From Gnetum montanum (lineage: Eukaryota > Streptophyta > Gnetopsida > Gnetales > Gnetaceae): a stretch of 64,000 nt of DNA. The DNA is taken from NCBI GenBank assembly GCA_015680685.1, contig MNCI01023951.1:1-64000 (forward strand), given 5' to 3'. Within the stretch, counting starts at the first letter, position 1; every line of letters starts with the position of its first letter. The position numbers and the translations under genes were made by a program. Under the pieces are notes generated by a model. The model was not told where the DNA came from, made no database searches, and worked only from the letters and a program-made list of their open reading frames with translations. Of the stretch, positions 1-12,570 are shown one piece after another.

Positions 1-720
1 CCAAGGGTTCATGAAGGTCATGTACAACTGATGCTTTGGATTAATTATAATTTTATTGTATTCCCAAAATCCATACATAAAGGGTAGTAAGACATGGTCA
101 ACCATAGTGTTAATGAGTTGACCAATACTTGATAATGGGAAATCATCTTTAATGATTGTCTTATTAACATCTTAGAAATTTATAAAAATATAAATGCTTT
201 CATTTTTCTTGGGAACTACCACGATATTAGACATCCAATAAGCATAATCGATGGCTTGGACATAACTAGCTTGGTAAATTTTCTTGATCTTACCATGAAT
301 TAGTAGAGCTAGATTTGCTCTAGCTTTATAAACCTTTTTTAATGGGTTTAATACTAGGATAAAGTACAATGTTATGTTACACTAAACACGTTTCAACCCT
401 ACCATATCCTTGTATGACCAAGCAAACACTTTAATGTTATACTATGGTTCAAGTGAGGAACTTAGTTTTAGTGTTTTCTTCTCATAATTTTGTGTTATAA
501 TGGAAAATTCAAGAGAATCCTCAATAATATCACTAGGCTTAAGGTCAAGCATCTTTAATACATAATCAAGCTATTTGAGAAACTTCTCTATCGAGGCTAT
601 ATGATCAAACAAGCACTTAAGTTCAAGATCAATGGATCATTCAACACCACCATAGGGTCAACCTAGGTTTAAAGGTAGGTTCATTTATGCTCGTGTATCC
701 ATGTTCTAGTCCTGCATATC
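1..720 (-). pseudogene. Element A: reverse transcriptase N-terminal fragment (Ty3/gypsy, Tat-like)
   Basis: Read on the minus strand, this stretch encodes the start of a Ty3/gypsy reverse transcriptase, broken by stops and frameshifts. The clearest part (about 370-180) has the fingers motif around VVPKKNESI, followed by the decayed IKDDFPL..SIGQLI segment and a degraded palm segment ending in TFMNPW near position 1. The catalytic YxDD would lie beyond the left edge, so the rest of pol is outside the window. Near 560-640 a segment resembles the linker that precedes RT in elements M, O and Y. At the codon where those three have a shared amber stop, this copy has CAG. It is the 3' half of element A, separated from its protease by a 5.3-kb spacer. 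Confidence 0.8.
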
Positions 721-1329
721 AACCAAAAGCATATTAAGTGATATCTATATCATATATTTTACTAAATAATGTTAAAACGATGCAAAATAATATCATGATA
801 ACACATAATGTAGCACTACAATATCAAAAAAAAAATTAAAACAAGATACAAGAAGGTCAATTAATGTCATAAATGATAAAAAATGATACCAAATGATATC
901 CAGTTACATTAAATGATTCCAAATGAGATAAAATGATGTTGACTAGGCCAAACTTTGTCAAAAAGGTTACATTAGGTTAGAAATAGCATAAATAATAATA
1001 TTTATTTTTACTTTTGTTTTTTTTCATAATTTAAATAAATACTAATGAACATAAGTTATAGATTTCAAAAATAAGTAAAACCTTGAAGTAAAGAGGCCAC
1101 AAATTGTTAAAATAGACAAAAAACTAAAGAAAATAGGTTGTAAATTATCAAAATTAGCAAAATCTAGAGAATGAAGTTGTAAGTTATTAAAATAATAAAA
1201 AAGATAGCAAAACTAGAAAATTTTTGAAAAATATATAAATCTTGTAAAAAATCGTAGTAAACTATTAGAAAAGTGATTTTTTTATTAAAAACCACTTAAA
1301 AAGCTTAAAAAATTGTATTTTCAACATTT
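721..1329. other. AT-rich spacer of element A, no gene seen
   Basis: Very AT-rich sequence with homopolymer runs and many short stops in all frames. It lies between RT and the diverged repeats of the same spacer. I recognise no coding or structural signal. Confidence 0.5.
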
Positions 1330-4300
1330 AGAGCCTCTTTCTTCAACATGTGAATATCCCAAAACACAACCTCAACATGTATAGTCCATTCTCTTAAAAT
1401 AGAAGTAGTTTGGAATGGATTCTTAACTTTTGGAATCCACCAAGAAAACTTGTGACTACTTCAGGTCAAGCTTTCAGCATGTGGAACCCACTATGATGGT
1501 ATTTGAGCTTGTTTTGACTTGGTTTGAAATCATAGAGTTTTGTATGGTGGTATACATGTTGTCTACATTTAGGGGCTTGTTTCCCAATGTATAAGCACCA
1601 CGTATTAGATCCAAGAAGGATTTTGGAAAACTTCTTTATGTTTGAAGTCTCCTACTATAGTTCCTAGGATTTATCATAGAAATTTGTTGTTCTGAATCTA
1701 TTTTGAACAAAGTGGCATTTCTAGATGTTTAGACATTGGCACATACATTGTTCTAATTTGTAGGACATAATTACTAATTTTTTCCACTTTTGTGATAAGT
1801 TTTTGGAAGGTTTTGACCATATGATTGACTTTTTAAAATTTCCATGTTAGTGCTAGAGAGTAGGAGTGAAACTTGCATTCTTTGGAATTACATGGCTTAA
1901 GGTAAGGGCCTCAATATGCCCACACGTTGGCATATATGTTGGTCTAATGCATGAGACATATATGCTCAACATATATGAGGATCATGAAACATAGAAGGTG
2001 GGGGGGTTGATGAATAAGTTCCCTAATTTCAAACTTAATGATACACACAACAAATTTGAAAATTTTAAACATGGGTAGTCCACACTTGGAGAATAGACTG
2101 GAAGCACACCTTTGTACATTTTTGCTCTCAAAATGTGGTTGAAGGGTCCACACCCTATATACTCTTCAAGACCTACTCTAGAGTGTTGTATTGAAACACT
2201 AATTACTTAACCACACAAGGTCCCATTAGGCTTGAAAATGTGGTTTCAAGGCTTCCACAACCATTACAATCTTGAACTCTACACTGGAGTGTTGTACTAC
2301 AACACTAACAACTCAATCCCATAGGATCCTAACAAGATTAAGCACATTAACCTTCTAGGGCAACAAGAATAAAATTATAAGGGATAACTACAACTCAATT
2401 TGTTGATCCTTGTATAGTTAGCTACAACACACTTGACAATGCCAAAATGATAAGAAAAGGAGAAGTAACAGAAATTCAATGATTAAAAATGACTATGCAA
2501 TAAATACAATAAGGCTTGAATTTTTCCCAATGAACATTAAGTCTTCTTATAGTTTTCATGTTCCTAAATCCATATTGGAACTCATGCAACAACTAGCTAA
2601 TGATCACTAATGGTCATGGAAGATGTCTTTCTTATGCCTAAGACATCTCTCTGAAATTTACTTTCATTTTGGGAGGATGTCTTTGTTTAGTGAAAGATGT
2701 CTTTCTAAAGTATCCATTTTGGAAAATGTCTTTGTCTGATGAAGGACGTCTTTTTGAACTTGGTTTGCATTTTGTAAACACATCTTTGCCTTGTGAAAGA
2801 TGTCTTTGTCTAAGAATGATGTCTAATGTTTCTCAAAGATGAATTTGCCTAAAACAACTTTAATTCTACCAATATTTCTACTTTTTCACAAATACATATT
2901 TCTTCATCTTCCTTTCCATGATGAATTCTTCATTCCTTGTCCATAGCCTTGCTAAATCTGAGTTCTTGTCCTACAAGCACAACAATCACATAGACATGAA
3001 AATGAACATGACTTCCATTTTTCTTAATGTTTTGACATACCAAAACCAAAATTTCCATAATATAGAAATACTTGTACTATTTTGTGATGATTTTAACAAA
3101 TCATTTTACTCTCCAACACTCTTAGGGAAGCAACTATGGTTTTGACTAGAAATTTGCAATTTTGAAGGTCGTATAAGCTAAGATAGAAATTTATTTTGGT
3201 TCACATGTTGGCATCCACATTAATCCAACATGTGAAAAATATATTCTCAATGTATGAATCAAATGTGTTAGTTATATGGGATTTTTTTTACTTATTTTTA
3301 ACCTCCAAGTTCCTAGCATACCGACTAGGGTTTTGAAGGGAGATCTAAAGTTTTTGGAGTTATATTGATCAAGTCTTAAGTTTTTTGATATCCAAACATT
3401 GGAATATATATTATCCAAATTTTTGAATAATAATTACCAATATATATATTTATCCTTCACCAATTTTAAATTTTTTTGATTCAGTTTTTGAGCCTAGCAA
3501 TTATTTGGTACTAGCACTTAGTGTTTTGGAGGGAAAGGTAAAGTTTTGAGGTTATTTTGATTATGATGAAGGTTTCATTGGGCTCACACATTGGGATATA
3601 TGTTAGGAAAATTTTTAGGGAACATATTCTCAATGTTTATATAAATTTTGATTTATTTTCAAGATTTTTTAAGAGGGTTTTAACTTCCTTAGGCTCTTAG
3701 AGTAATAGCTAGGATTTTGAAGAAAAGTATGAAGTTTTGGAGGTTGTACTAACTGATTTGAAGACTAGATGGTGCTTACACATTGGCATATATGTTGTTC
3801 CAATTTTTTTGATATATATGTTAATATATAATATCATGAAAACCATTACCAAGAGCTTGAATGGTCAGTTTTCAAGTTAGTTTTGCTTCCTATGTTTTGT
3901 AGGCCCCACCTGATCACTATTGAGAAAATTTGTACACTTTAAAACTTATTACCAACTTCACATGTTGGAATATACATTGGAACAATGTGTAGGGAATAAT
4001 TACCAATGTTTATATTAATTTTTAATATTTTTTGTGACTTTTTGATAGGCTTTAAGGGTTTTCAGATCTATACCTTAGCACTTAGGATTTAGGGTAGAAT
4101 TTGAAGCTTCTAGAGTTACTCATGGCTATGTATGAGGTTCTTTTATAATGGTTGGGTGTTTGGAGGTGTCATAACTTGGCTTATTACATTAGGCCAACTT
4201 ATTGGACATAATTATCAACATGCAAATCTCAAACATCCAATATGTAAACTTCCTTGGGTGAAAATTTCATGTTCAAGGACTTGTTGGAATCTTGGAGTTT

Positions 4301-4330
4301 GGTGGGCCTATTTGGATGATTTAAAGTTGT
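1330..4330. repeat. Highly diverged tandem-like repeats, period about 190 bp
   Basis: A core resembling CACATTGGCATATATGTTG recurs near 1730, 1925, 3197, 3396, 3588, 3778, 3960 and 4185. The later copies are spaced about 180-200 bp apart. Each core is followed by a T-rich run, a GGGAACATATTCTCAATG-like segment, and a segment resembling AGTTTTGGAGGTTAT. The copies are too diverged for an identity estimate by eye, and 1945-3190 is interrupted by other sequence. Satellite-like decay inside the PR-RT spacer of element A is the simplest reading. Confidence 0.55.
2620..2830. repeat. Short diverged repeats around GATGTCTTTG
   Basis: About four imperfect copies, spaced roughly 50-55 bp, of a segment containing GATGTCTTTG followed by a GTGAAAGATGTCTTT-like half. 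They lie within the spacer of element A. No coding potential is evident. Confidence 0.5.
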
Positions 4331-5755
4331 GGTAAAGGCCTGATTACAACCTATACATGTTTTATAAATATGTTTTAGCCCTTATAATCAACTTACTACA
4401 AATTTTTTGTGTCATATATATGGATATATACAGTGGTTTCAAAAGACTAAATTTAGAAGATGGAAAAGATAAACATTTTATTAAACCTAACATACAAGGC
4501 TTGATCTATCTTTAAATATCCATATTCTTAATGTTAATAAGGTTTTCTTGGCTTCCTAGATACATTATCTTGTCAACATTTTGAGCACTTGAGGATTCTC
4601 AAATTTCCCATATCAAACCGTAGTGTTGAAGCTATTTTCTTGTAAGTATCTTGAGTGTGGCACCTAGAATCTATAGTGGTGGTTGAAAACCCTAATGCAT
4701 TATATCTTCTCAAAAACTTGGAAATCTACCCATCTCCTTTCATATCATGAGGCATTAGGGCAAGGAGTTTCAAGATTTTCTTCTAAAACAATCAAGGTAA
4801 AGATTTGAGGCTTTCGGTAATCATGGTGATGAAGATCAGGTCAAGTAGTCAGAATCCAAACTTGGATGAGGTATAGGATGTTTTTTGTATTATTTCAAGG
4901 CTTCCAAATCCTACTATGATGTAAGGATCTTCATAAAGATCTACCAAGTACCAAGTTCTCATCATTTTTTCTAATTTTTCATAGTTTTCTAGGAAATGTT
5001 TTTCCACATCCAGGCTTACATAGGTTAAATTTTTTTTATTTTTTTATGCCGAATTAAAGATTTAGGCCTATAAATTCTATTGGAATTAGTATTTGGGGTT
5101 TTTCCCAAACATGTGTGTAGTATGTTTGCTCTATTCTTCATCAATTTTGCTTCAAATTAAATATGCTAAAATTTTATAGTTTTAATTACATAGATCTATT
5201 TTTAAGGTTTTTTTATTGTAGTGGATGTGGAATCACATTTTTAAAACTTTTAGTAAATTTTTTATGTATTTTTTATGAAACTAGTTTTTAGCGTTCAAGC
5301 TAATTTTATTGAAATTATGCAAATTTTCAATGGAAAAATTGGTAGTGTTAATATGGTTTTAGGCACTAGTGATTAGTGTTTTAGATATTAAGAGATGTTG
5401 GAAATAGTGTAGAAAGGTTTTGTGAAATTTTTGGAATTACAAAATGTTTTTATGAATTTTTCTCAAAATGTTTACTATAGTTGATTCACCACAAATTAGG
5501 TTTTTGGTTGAAATTTTGATTGAAAACTAGCACAATTTTGGTTTTTTTCCTAGACTTGGATTGTAGCATTGGTGGTCAATCTTGGGTTTTTAGGTTGTTT
5601 TCTCTACATCTATAGCTGAAAATAATTTTTTAGAGTTCTTTTCAAACTTTTTCCTAGCCTCAACATCTATATTGGTCAGTGTGAAGTTTTGTTGTAGAAT
5701 TTTTCATTTTGTATCCTAATAGCTCTAATGTTTTATTTATGCATCTTTAATGTTT
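4331..5755. other. AT-rich spacer, no recognisable gene
   Basis: No open frame of note on either strand and no similarity to the retroelement domains seen elsewhere in the window. By position it corresponds to the antisense cargo gene of elements M and O, but I could not align it to their exons by eye. Confidence 0.4.
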
Positions 5756-5757
5756 AC

Positions 5758-5835
5758 AATGATGAAGTTGGTGATAACACTAATGATGATGATCCTCCTG
5801 CTTTCCTTTATGACTTAGTTTTGGCTATTTTATGA
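5758..5835 (+). other. Possible acidic C-terminal exon of an antisense cargo gene in element A
   Basis: A short plus-strand reading frame encodes an Asp/Asn-rich tail (residues such as NDEVGDNTNDDDPP) and ends at a stop. It is antisense to element A. The stop lies about 175 bp from the TTAAACTAG-type array at 6008. In elements M and O the antisense gene also ends in an acidic tail a few hundred bp from the same kind of array. The evidence is position, orientation and composition only. The segment is short and could be chance. Confidence 0.25.
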
Positions 5836-6007
5836 ACATGTTATGTTTTCATTTTCATTATGCTATTTTAGTTTTTCTGTTTTAGCCATTATAGCCTTGA
5901 AGACTATGTATTATAGCAAAGTTTGGTGACAAAAAAATAAAGGTGTAAGATAAGGCATAACATAACATAGTGTAGACATACGAGAAATACAAAAGGAAGG
6001 TCATAAA

Positions 6008-6056
6008 GTTACTAGTTTTAGTCCTTGGGAGGCCACTAGTTTAAGGTCTTGGTAGG
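6008..6056 (-). repeat. Remnant of the TTAAACTAG spacer array, element A
   Basis: Two adjacent minus-strand copies of a unit ending in CCTTAAACTAG / GACTAAAACTAG, next to the protease. The same sense-strand motif flanks the PR-RT spacer of M, O and Y, which ties this fragment to the family. Confidence 0.6.
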
Positions 6057-6489
6057 TCATTTTTTTCTTTTTTATGTTATTTAATAGTTTTATGTAAATG
6101 CAAAGGAAACAAGGATAAATCATAAACTAATGTAAAAGTGTAAGATAATGTCATGTAGTAAAATAGTCAATAAGATGCATTAAAGAAAAAATAATTGTAA
6201 AGTAAAATGCAAATAGGTAAATAAAAGTTAAAGATGAGACTACAAGTTAAACAAGATATTCCATATTATAAAAGGTTAAGAACTTAGTTGACATATTCAA
6301 TCATGCAACTATTTCCTAATCTTTGAAAAATTAGGAAAAGTGTAAGACCTCTATGCATAATTTTGTATTTTCTATTACCTTCAAACAAAATGTTGAATGG
6401 GAGTTCTATACATGCTTAATTTGTGGCCTTATTTTTTTAGTCTTGGCTTGGTCTACATCATTGTGACTTCTAACTTCATTTTTTTGGGT
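6057..6489. other. AT-rich sequence between spacer array and protease
   Basis: A-rich, with no motif recognised. It corresponds to the low-conservation tail that follows protease in element Y. Confidence 0.4.
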
Positions 6490-7560
6490 AGAAGTTCCTT
6501 ATTAAAACTTCACCTCAGATCCATGTTCTACATTAATATTGCTAACAAATAAGGGGACTGTGTCATCTCTATAGATTATAATTTGACCTTCCTCATAAGG
6601 TAGGTGAATTTCTTGATGTATATGAGAAGAGACTACTCATAATTTGGCTAAGTGTGGCCTTCCTAGGATTAAATTGAACCCTTGTATCTCTTCCACTACT
6701 AAAAAATAGGCAGATGTGGGGAAGTTTTTCACAATGACAAAGTCTAGAGAAATGAATGCTCTCACTACTACTTGTAACCCATTAAAGGACTTAAGAGTAG
6801 AATTGGAAATTATTTGAATGTGTTTAACCAAGACTAAACACTACATGATGGGAAAGGGTTAACATTCATTGTCATCTCATCATCAACATGCACTCAGTGT
6901 ACCTTGTATTGATCAATCCTCATAGTCATGAAGAGAGGAACTCTTGATATCTTATTACTTTATCAATTTTTCTTTACTTCATTGTCACAAAATGTTAAGG
7001 TAGTTAACTTTGTTTATTTCCTAGGTAGAGGTGGCACCATCACTACATGGATGGACTCCTTATTAGTGGGAATATTTTCACTAATAGGAATGGAAGTTAA
7101 CTTAGTAATTAGTGCTTTGCAGTGGATAGGGAAGGTCATGACTAAGTCATATAGGCTCAAGGAGATATTTTTCTATTTAAGTGAGAGCTTGACCTACTTC
7201 ATGACTATGAGTAACTCTTTGTCATTTTTCAATGATTTTTCATTTTTTCCCCTTACTTCCTCCATTCTATCCAAGATTTTAATGTCATGTTTCAATGTTT
7301 ATTGTTTAGGCATCTTCTTCTTCTCTTATTTTTGGTTATCCTACCTATAATGGCTTGTTGAGTTGGTCTAGGCATCAGTATCCATGCATACTACTAAAAT
7401 TGGAGTAGGCTTTGGTGAGTGTACATCCTTCCAGACCTTTAGTTATTTTTTGTTCTTAGCATTGGGATTAGGAGTTGGTTTCTTGTGTTACTTGGTAGGT
7501 AATTTCTTGTTATCTAGCTATAAAGGAGTTGAAGCATTAGCTACCATGGGAGGACATTAG
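6490..7560 (-). pseudogene. Element A: retropepsin (PR) and Gag-PR linker, decayed
   Basis: On the minus strand, 6831-6637 reads as the C-terminal half of an aspartic protease. It contains the conserved LKSFNG segment, a VVEE..GFNLILGRP motif and LAKL. The matching segment of element Y reads GFNLILGRPWLAQL. Just upstream, near 6875, the active-site motif expected as VDDGA reads VDDEM, so the glycine after the catalytic Asp is lost. Retropepsins of this family act as dimers to process Gag-Pol. Stops and frameshifts make this copy non-functional. The linker from 7000 to 7560 is poorly conserved. Confidence 0.75.
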
Positions 7561-9857
7561 TCAACTTGGGTAATAGGTTTATTGATTATAGAAGGAGGTG
7601 GTACTGTAATGATGAATGGTTATTTAAGAAGGTAGGTGGTGGTATCCTTATGATAAAAGGAATCCTTGAACTTGCAAATGTTGAAGTCCTTTTGTTACAA
7701 TGAGGTATCCAAATCACAAATAGCTTCTTGGCAAGCCTAGGATTACTATTAATGTTAAATGTTGATATGATATATGTGTTGTTGTTGGCATTTAATGGAT
7801 CCTTCTACACTTGCATGTTGTAATTTTTGGACCTAACTATGTTGGATGTGTCTAAGAATAATTCACCACTAGCTATCATTTTCTAGAGATCATCTTTCAA
7901 GACCAAGAAAAAATTGATATCATGGTTGGACAGTTGATAGTAATTATAAAATTGGTTTACTTTAAAGTATTTTGAAATGGGTGGATCATCTTTGATTGCT
8001 ATAGTGGAATATTTATTGATCTCACACAAGTGAACATGCCTCTTATAGGTGTTCTTAGTCAACTACTTATATTGGAGACAACCACTCTTGAGAAAATGAT
8101 CAAGAATCTTAGATGGTTTCATGGGTAGTTTTGTGTACTTGGATTGATCCTTTATTTCAATGTTAAACCTAGGTGGGTTATAGATAGAAGCTCATGATGT
8201 TGACAATTGAGTAGTGGTTACAGGGGTCTTTGGTTGTGTTGTCTTTAATCTCTATGTTGTTTTTGTTTCTTTGGCCATTTTTGCAAAAGCTATATGATTT
8301 TTCATTCATTTATCCCTATCCTTTCTCTTGTACTAGTTCTTGTACATTATGTGTGTTGGGTCATTACTAGCTTTCACAACATCTTCTATGTTTTTAGTTT
8401 GAGAAAAATCTTGGGTAAGAGACCATGGGTCTAGGTAGTATAGCTTGGACTTGATGAAACAGTTAACCACCCACTTGAAAATGGCCAAAATATGTGTTTC
8501 AAAGATGGGCTTAGGGACTTTTTTGAGGGTGGCATTCCATCTCTGCATGAATTTTTGGACATGTTCAAGGGGCCCCTATTTAACCTTCATAAGTTAGTCT
8601 AGTGTTGTATTAGGTTTTAAGTTATAAATGAAATGGATGATGAATTGTAAAATCAAGTTATCTAGAGAGGTAGTGGAGCCTCTGGATAGTGCATGATACC
8701 AATCCAAGGCTTTTCCAGTTAGGGACATAGGGAAGATGCGCATCACACTATGATTCCAAGCTTGTAATAACAAGAACTTCGAATGGAAAGTAATGAGATG
8801 TGTGTTAGATTCATCCTATTTCATGAATTAAAAAATAGGAATGGACATGGGAAGAGTTATTTTTGTGATGGTAGGACTAATGGGATCATCTTGATAGAAG
8901 TTCATGATTTTCATTGTCTAAGTGATGGAGGCCTTAAGCTTCTACAAGTCTTTTTTGAGGTCTTGGAACATATGGAAGGCCTGATACAAGCCTTGTGGAA
9001 CTTCTATGGTTGTGGAGTTTAAATTGATGATTGCAGGAAACATTGGATCACTTGAGATCATGCAATGAGCATCAGTATAGATGGAAGGGCGTAGGTGATC
9101 ATGGTTGTAAGAGGTTAAATAGGGAGAGTGAGGTTTGAATTCAAATGTATAGGACAAAGTGAATGAAGGGAGTGTGAAAGGCTTGTGAATCCTAAGGTTC
9201 CAAAGAGGGGTCCACTAGGATGGAGAAAGGAGTTGGTGTAAAGGATACCATTGGTGATGGTCATATAGAATGTGGTTGGGTTGAAAACAACATTATTGAA
9301 AACAAGGATGTAGAATGAAATGCTAACTAAGATTGGTACACAATGATAACATGTGTTGAGCTAAACATGGTAGGATATAAGGGACAAGAATAAAGAACTT
9401 GATTCATAGAGAACATAGGCGGTGTAGAGCTAGGGATAGTTACTTGAGGGATTCACTATTAGAAAAGGTCCCCTATGAATGTGTCTATTTCATGCTCTAC
9501 TTCAAATTCTCCTTAGTTCTTTTGATTTTTTTGAGCTAATTTCCTCACTCATCTCATTGATATCTATTAGTTGCATCAACATGCATGTATAAAATTCTAT
9601 TACTTCAATTTGATCATAGGATGAGGAAATATACTATTTCTCATTTTTTTTATGATCTCAAACTAATGGCTAGAGTATGATTCTAAGCATGGTATGAGGA
9701 GGCTAGCTTTGATTTTGGCATAAATAAAATTGCAATAGTTCTTATTAATTATCATAAAATCTAGTTTCTATCCCCTCTACCTAAGAGATTGTCTACATTC
9801 TATCATAGACAGATCCTTAGGAATATAGATGTGAACTACTTCTTTGTTTGGGGCCAT
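7561..9857 (-). pseudogene. Element A: Gag (capsid polyprotein), decayed
   Basis: The minus strand encodes a Ty3/gypsy Gag. The start is probably the ATG at 9857-9855 (MAPNKEV...). It is followed by an N-terminal segment with NYCNFIYAKIKA, equivalent to EYNFICIKMQA in element Y. The best-preserved block, 8548-8333, contains MQRWNA, FIKSKLYYLDPWSL and QTKNIEDVV, matching the capsid C-terminal region of Y (FKSKLYYLNARDL, QIKNIEEAA). Multiple stops interrupt the frame. Gag would assemble the virus-like particle in which reverse transcription occurs. Confidence 0.78.
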
Positions 9858-10538
9858 GTGTCTTATGTTGTGAGGTAAAACTGTGGAGTGAAAAACAGAC
9901 ATAAAATATGTGAGGACAAAATATAAGCTAGCTTATAAAACATATTAAGCAAACTAGTGAAATGTAATATGCTAACTTGTATAAAACACAATAAGCTAAC
10001 TTAATAAGATATCTTGTAAAACATAATAACTTATAAAATGTAATAGCTTGTCAATGTGCCAACTTATTAAGAGTTTCAACTTGTGAAACTCTAACATATC
10101 AACTATCACTATAATGAAAAATTAAAATTTTTTTACAAAATTTTCTAACATTTAGCTACGTTGGAAAATAGGGAATGGGCTTTAACATTTAATCATAGTA
10201 ACATTACAAGGTGCAAGTGTAGGAAATAAGGATACCAATACAAATAGCATGTACAAAAATTAATTTTTGAACTACCTAGAGTATGAAGTTGGGGTAGTGG
10301 CATGCACTACAATGATAAAAATTAATTTTTCTTCAAAATTATAGATTTGCAACAAAGAGAGGCAGCACTATAACTATGCTATGCAAACAATGATGGGAAA
10401 ATTTTTCTCTAGGCTAAAAACTAGTTTAGGCTCTACATGTAGGAATCTTGGGAAAATCTAAAATAGATTTTAAACATTAACAAGCACTAGAAAAAATAAT
10501 ATAAAGAATGGGAAAATGGGTTTGGACAAAGAATTCAA
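9858..10538 (-). other. Element A 5' leader with short AT-rich repeats
   Basis: This untranslated leader lies between PBS and gag. Between 9925 and 10090 a segment resembling AGCTAACTTATAAAACATAAT is repeated several times with drift. No open frame is seen. Confidence 0.5.
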
Positions 10539-10563
10539 GCAGAGGCCCTCCTTCGAGCACTAG
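10539..10563 (-). other. Primer-binding site, element A (degenerate)
   Basis: On the minus strand the sequence after the LTR reads TAGTGCTCGAAGGAGGGCC. This is a mutated form of the PBS seen in Y (TGGCGCTAGAAGGAGGGCC) and M (TGGTGCTAGAAGGAGGGCC), with the same 5-nt spacing from the LTR end. I do not assign the primer tRNA. Confidence 0.65.
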
Positions 10564-10567
10564 AAAT

Positions 10568-11668
10568 TGTAATGGGAGAAAAATTTAATGCTAGAGACTC
10601 AAAAATTTTAGTGTAAAAATAGTTTAACCCTGGATTCACAAGCCTCAAGAAAGGATCTAAAACATCTCAAATGGTATTTTCAATCTCTTATACATCTATT
10701 ATCGACTATGATGAAATAAAGGTAAAAAGAAATGCTCAAATGAAAAGTTTAACATAGCAATTAGAACAGAGAGAGAAGAAAAATGCAAAAAAAAAGAAAT
10801 CACTACAAAATTTTATACTAATCACTAAGATAAATAAAATTTATTAAAAAAAAGGTTTAGGAGATATAGATTACAAGTTTTTAAACCAAAGATACATAGG
10901 AATATCTTTGAGATTCACTATAGATTGCAAGAGGTCTTCTGCTATAGAATCTATGTGAATCTACTCCTAAAATTTGTCTACCATTAGTTTTCTCTACTCT
11001 AATGATCTACACTAATTAAATAATGGCTACAAAATTTTAAATTTTTTCTCTACTCCTAAAGTCTCTAGTTTATATAAAAGAAAAATGATTCAAATAGTCC
11101 TTTAAAAGATGCAAACTTTGGCTTAAATAGGCTATGAATGTCGTAATTTTTTATTGGTTAATTCTACCTTGATTACTGAAAAATTGTACAATATTTTAAA
11201 AGGTTTTAATGGTCAAATATGCAACATATGATACAACAATGTTTTTTGACTTTTTGGGTTGAAATACCAATGTATTTGATATTTTCCACCGCACAAACCT
11301 ACACTCTATGAACCACCAACGTACGAAGACTTTCTTGCCAAATTTGATGATACATTTGGGAAATTTTCATGGTACAAAATCCAATGTATATTCCACCAAT
11401 TTTTTTTTCATTTTGCTATTAATTTTGATAATGTATTTACATTTTGAACCTTCTCATGTTGGATTAAATGAAATTTGCAGCTTATGGGTTATAAACTTTA
11501 TTTTGTACAAGAAAAATTTTCTGAAACTTTATAAGAATAAGGCCATAAGGTAGGATTTTTGATGGGAAAATAAAAAATTATTTCTACTTTAAATTTCCAT
11601 CAAATTACACTACAAATTCTTGGCTATTAGGATTTTTATGCATAATAAAAATTTTCCTTGTGGTGTTT
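10568..11668 (-). mobile_element. Element A: 5' LTR (minus orientation)
   Basis: The LTR ends with ACA (minus strand) 5 nt before the PBS at 10568. Its other end near 11668 is set by a decayed form of the family's LTR tip: CAAAACACCACAAGG, compared with TGAAACACCACAAA in Y. The length of about 1.1 kb is in line with the 1.3-kb LTR of Y. A candidate TATA box (TTTATATAAAC on the minus strand) lies at 11071-11082. The partner LTR is off the left edge, so the boundary at 11668 is inferred. Confidence 0.55.
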
Positions 11669-11681
11669 TGCTTACCTCTCC

Positions 11682-11719
11682 CATTTCTCTAGGTAAAGGC
11701 CATTTCTCTAGGTAAAGGC
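11682..11719. repeat. Two perfect tandem copies of a 19-bp unit
   Basis: The unit CATTTCTCTAGGTAAAGGC occurs twice in a row. It lies where the chromovirus RT of element Z stops matching, beside the inferred edge of element A's LTR. It may be junction scar or replication slippage. Confidence 0.8.
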
Positions 11720-12570
11720 CATTCCTTGACTTCTTTGATATTTCTTAGTTTCATCTTAAATTTTCTCCTAAAGATAACATGGCCAAAGTACACAACTTCT
11801 CTCTTCATAAAGTGGCATTTCTTGGTATTGATCATGAATTCTACCTCTTGTAATTTATATCATAATGTCTTGAAATGTGGCATATGGTTCTCTTGTTTAG
11901 AGCTATACATAAGAATTTCATCAAAGAAAACAATGTAACATTTAAGAATAAAATCCCTTAGAACTTCATGCATGATTCTCATAAATTTGTCTAGCACATT
12001 GGTTAGTCCAAAAGACAAGACTAACCACTTATACAAGCCATCCGGTGTCTTAAAGGCTAAATGACATTCATCTCCTAATCTAATACTTATTTGATGATAT
12101 GTAGTTTTTAAATCAATTTTAGAAAAAATCTTAGTATTATCAAGTACATTAAGAATTTCATCAATAATAGGAATAGGAGATCTATACTTGATAGTAATCC
12201 TATTTATAGTCCTAGAATATATGCATATCCTTAATTCATTGGTATCTTTCTTAAGAACTAATATAGCTTGAATGGCACAAGGAGAGATGGATTTCTTAAT
12301 AAAACTATTATAGAGTAATTTACTTACTTATTTATCCAATTTCTCCCTTTGATTTGAAGTCATATGATAGGATCTTTCATTTGGAATTATAGCTTCTAAT
12401 ATGAATTCTATTTGATGTTGGATGGATCTCATTAATGAAAGCCCTTCCAATTTTCTGTTGAAAACATTAGAAAATTTGAATGCCAAAGGTTGCACCATTA
12501 GATGAAGTTCATTTGTATGCTCCTCTTTAGTTGTTGCAAGTGTTGACATGATGACAAAACCTTGCTCAGC
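11720..12570 (-). pseudogene. Element Z: reverse transcriptase of a chromovirus-like Ty3/gypsy element
   Basis: On the minus strand the frame shows the standard RT order: an entry block with HQIEFI..AIIPN, then KKDTNELRICI.SRTINRITIKYRSPIP, then SKIDLKTTYHQI, then a GLTNVLDKFM segment. The catalytic box reads FFDE instead of YxDD, so both the Tyr and the second Asp are changed. The QEVEF...KCHF and YFGHVI blocks follow, and the match ends about 11690. This sequence is clearly different from the Tat-like RTs elsewhere in the window and closer in style to chromoviruses. RNase H and integrase are missing on the left, apparently cut off by the insertion of element A. Stops are present. Confidence 0.8.

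Noticed and set aside
6928-7350. 140-codon hydrophobic frame on the plus strand
   Set aside because: It lies opposite the decayed PR region of element A. The Phe/Leu/Ser richness comes from reading A-rich coding DNA in antisense.
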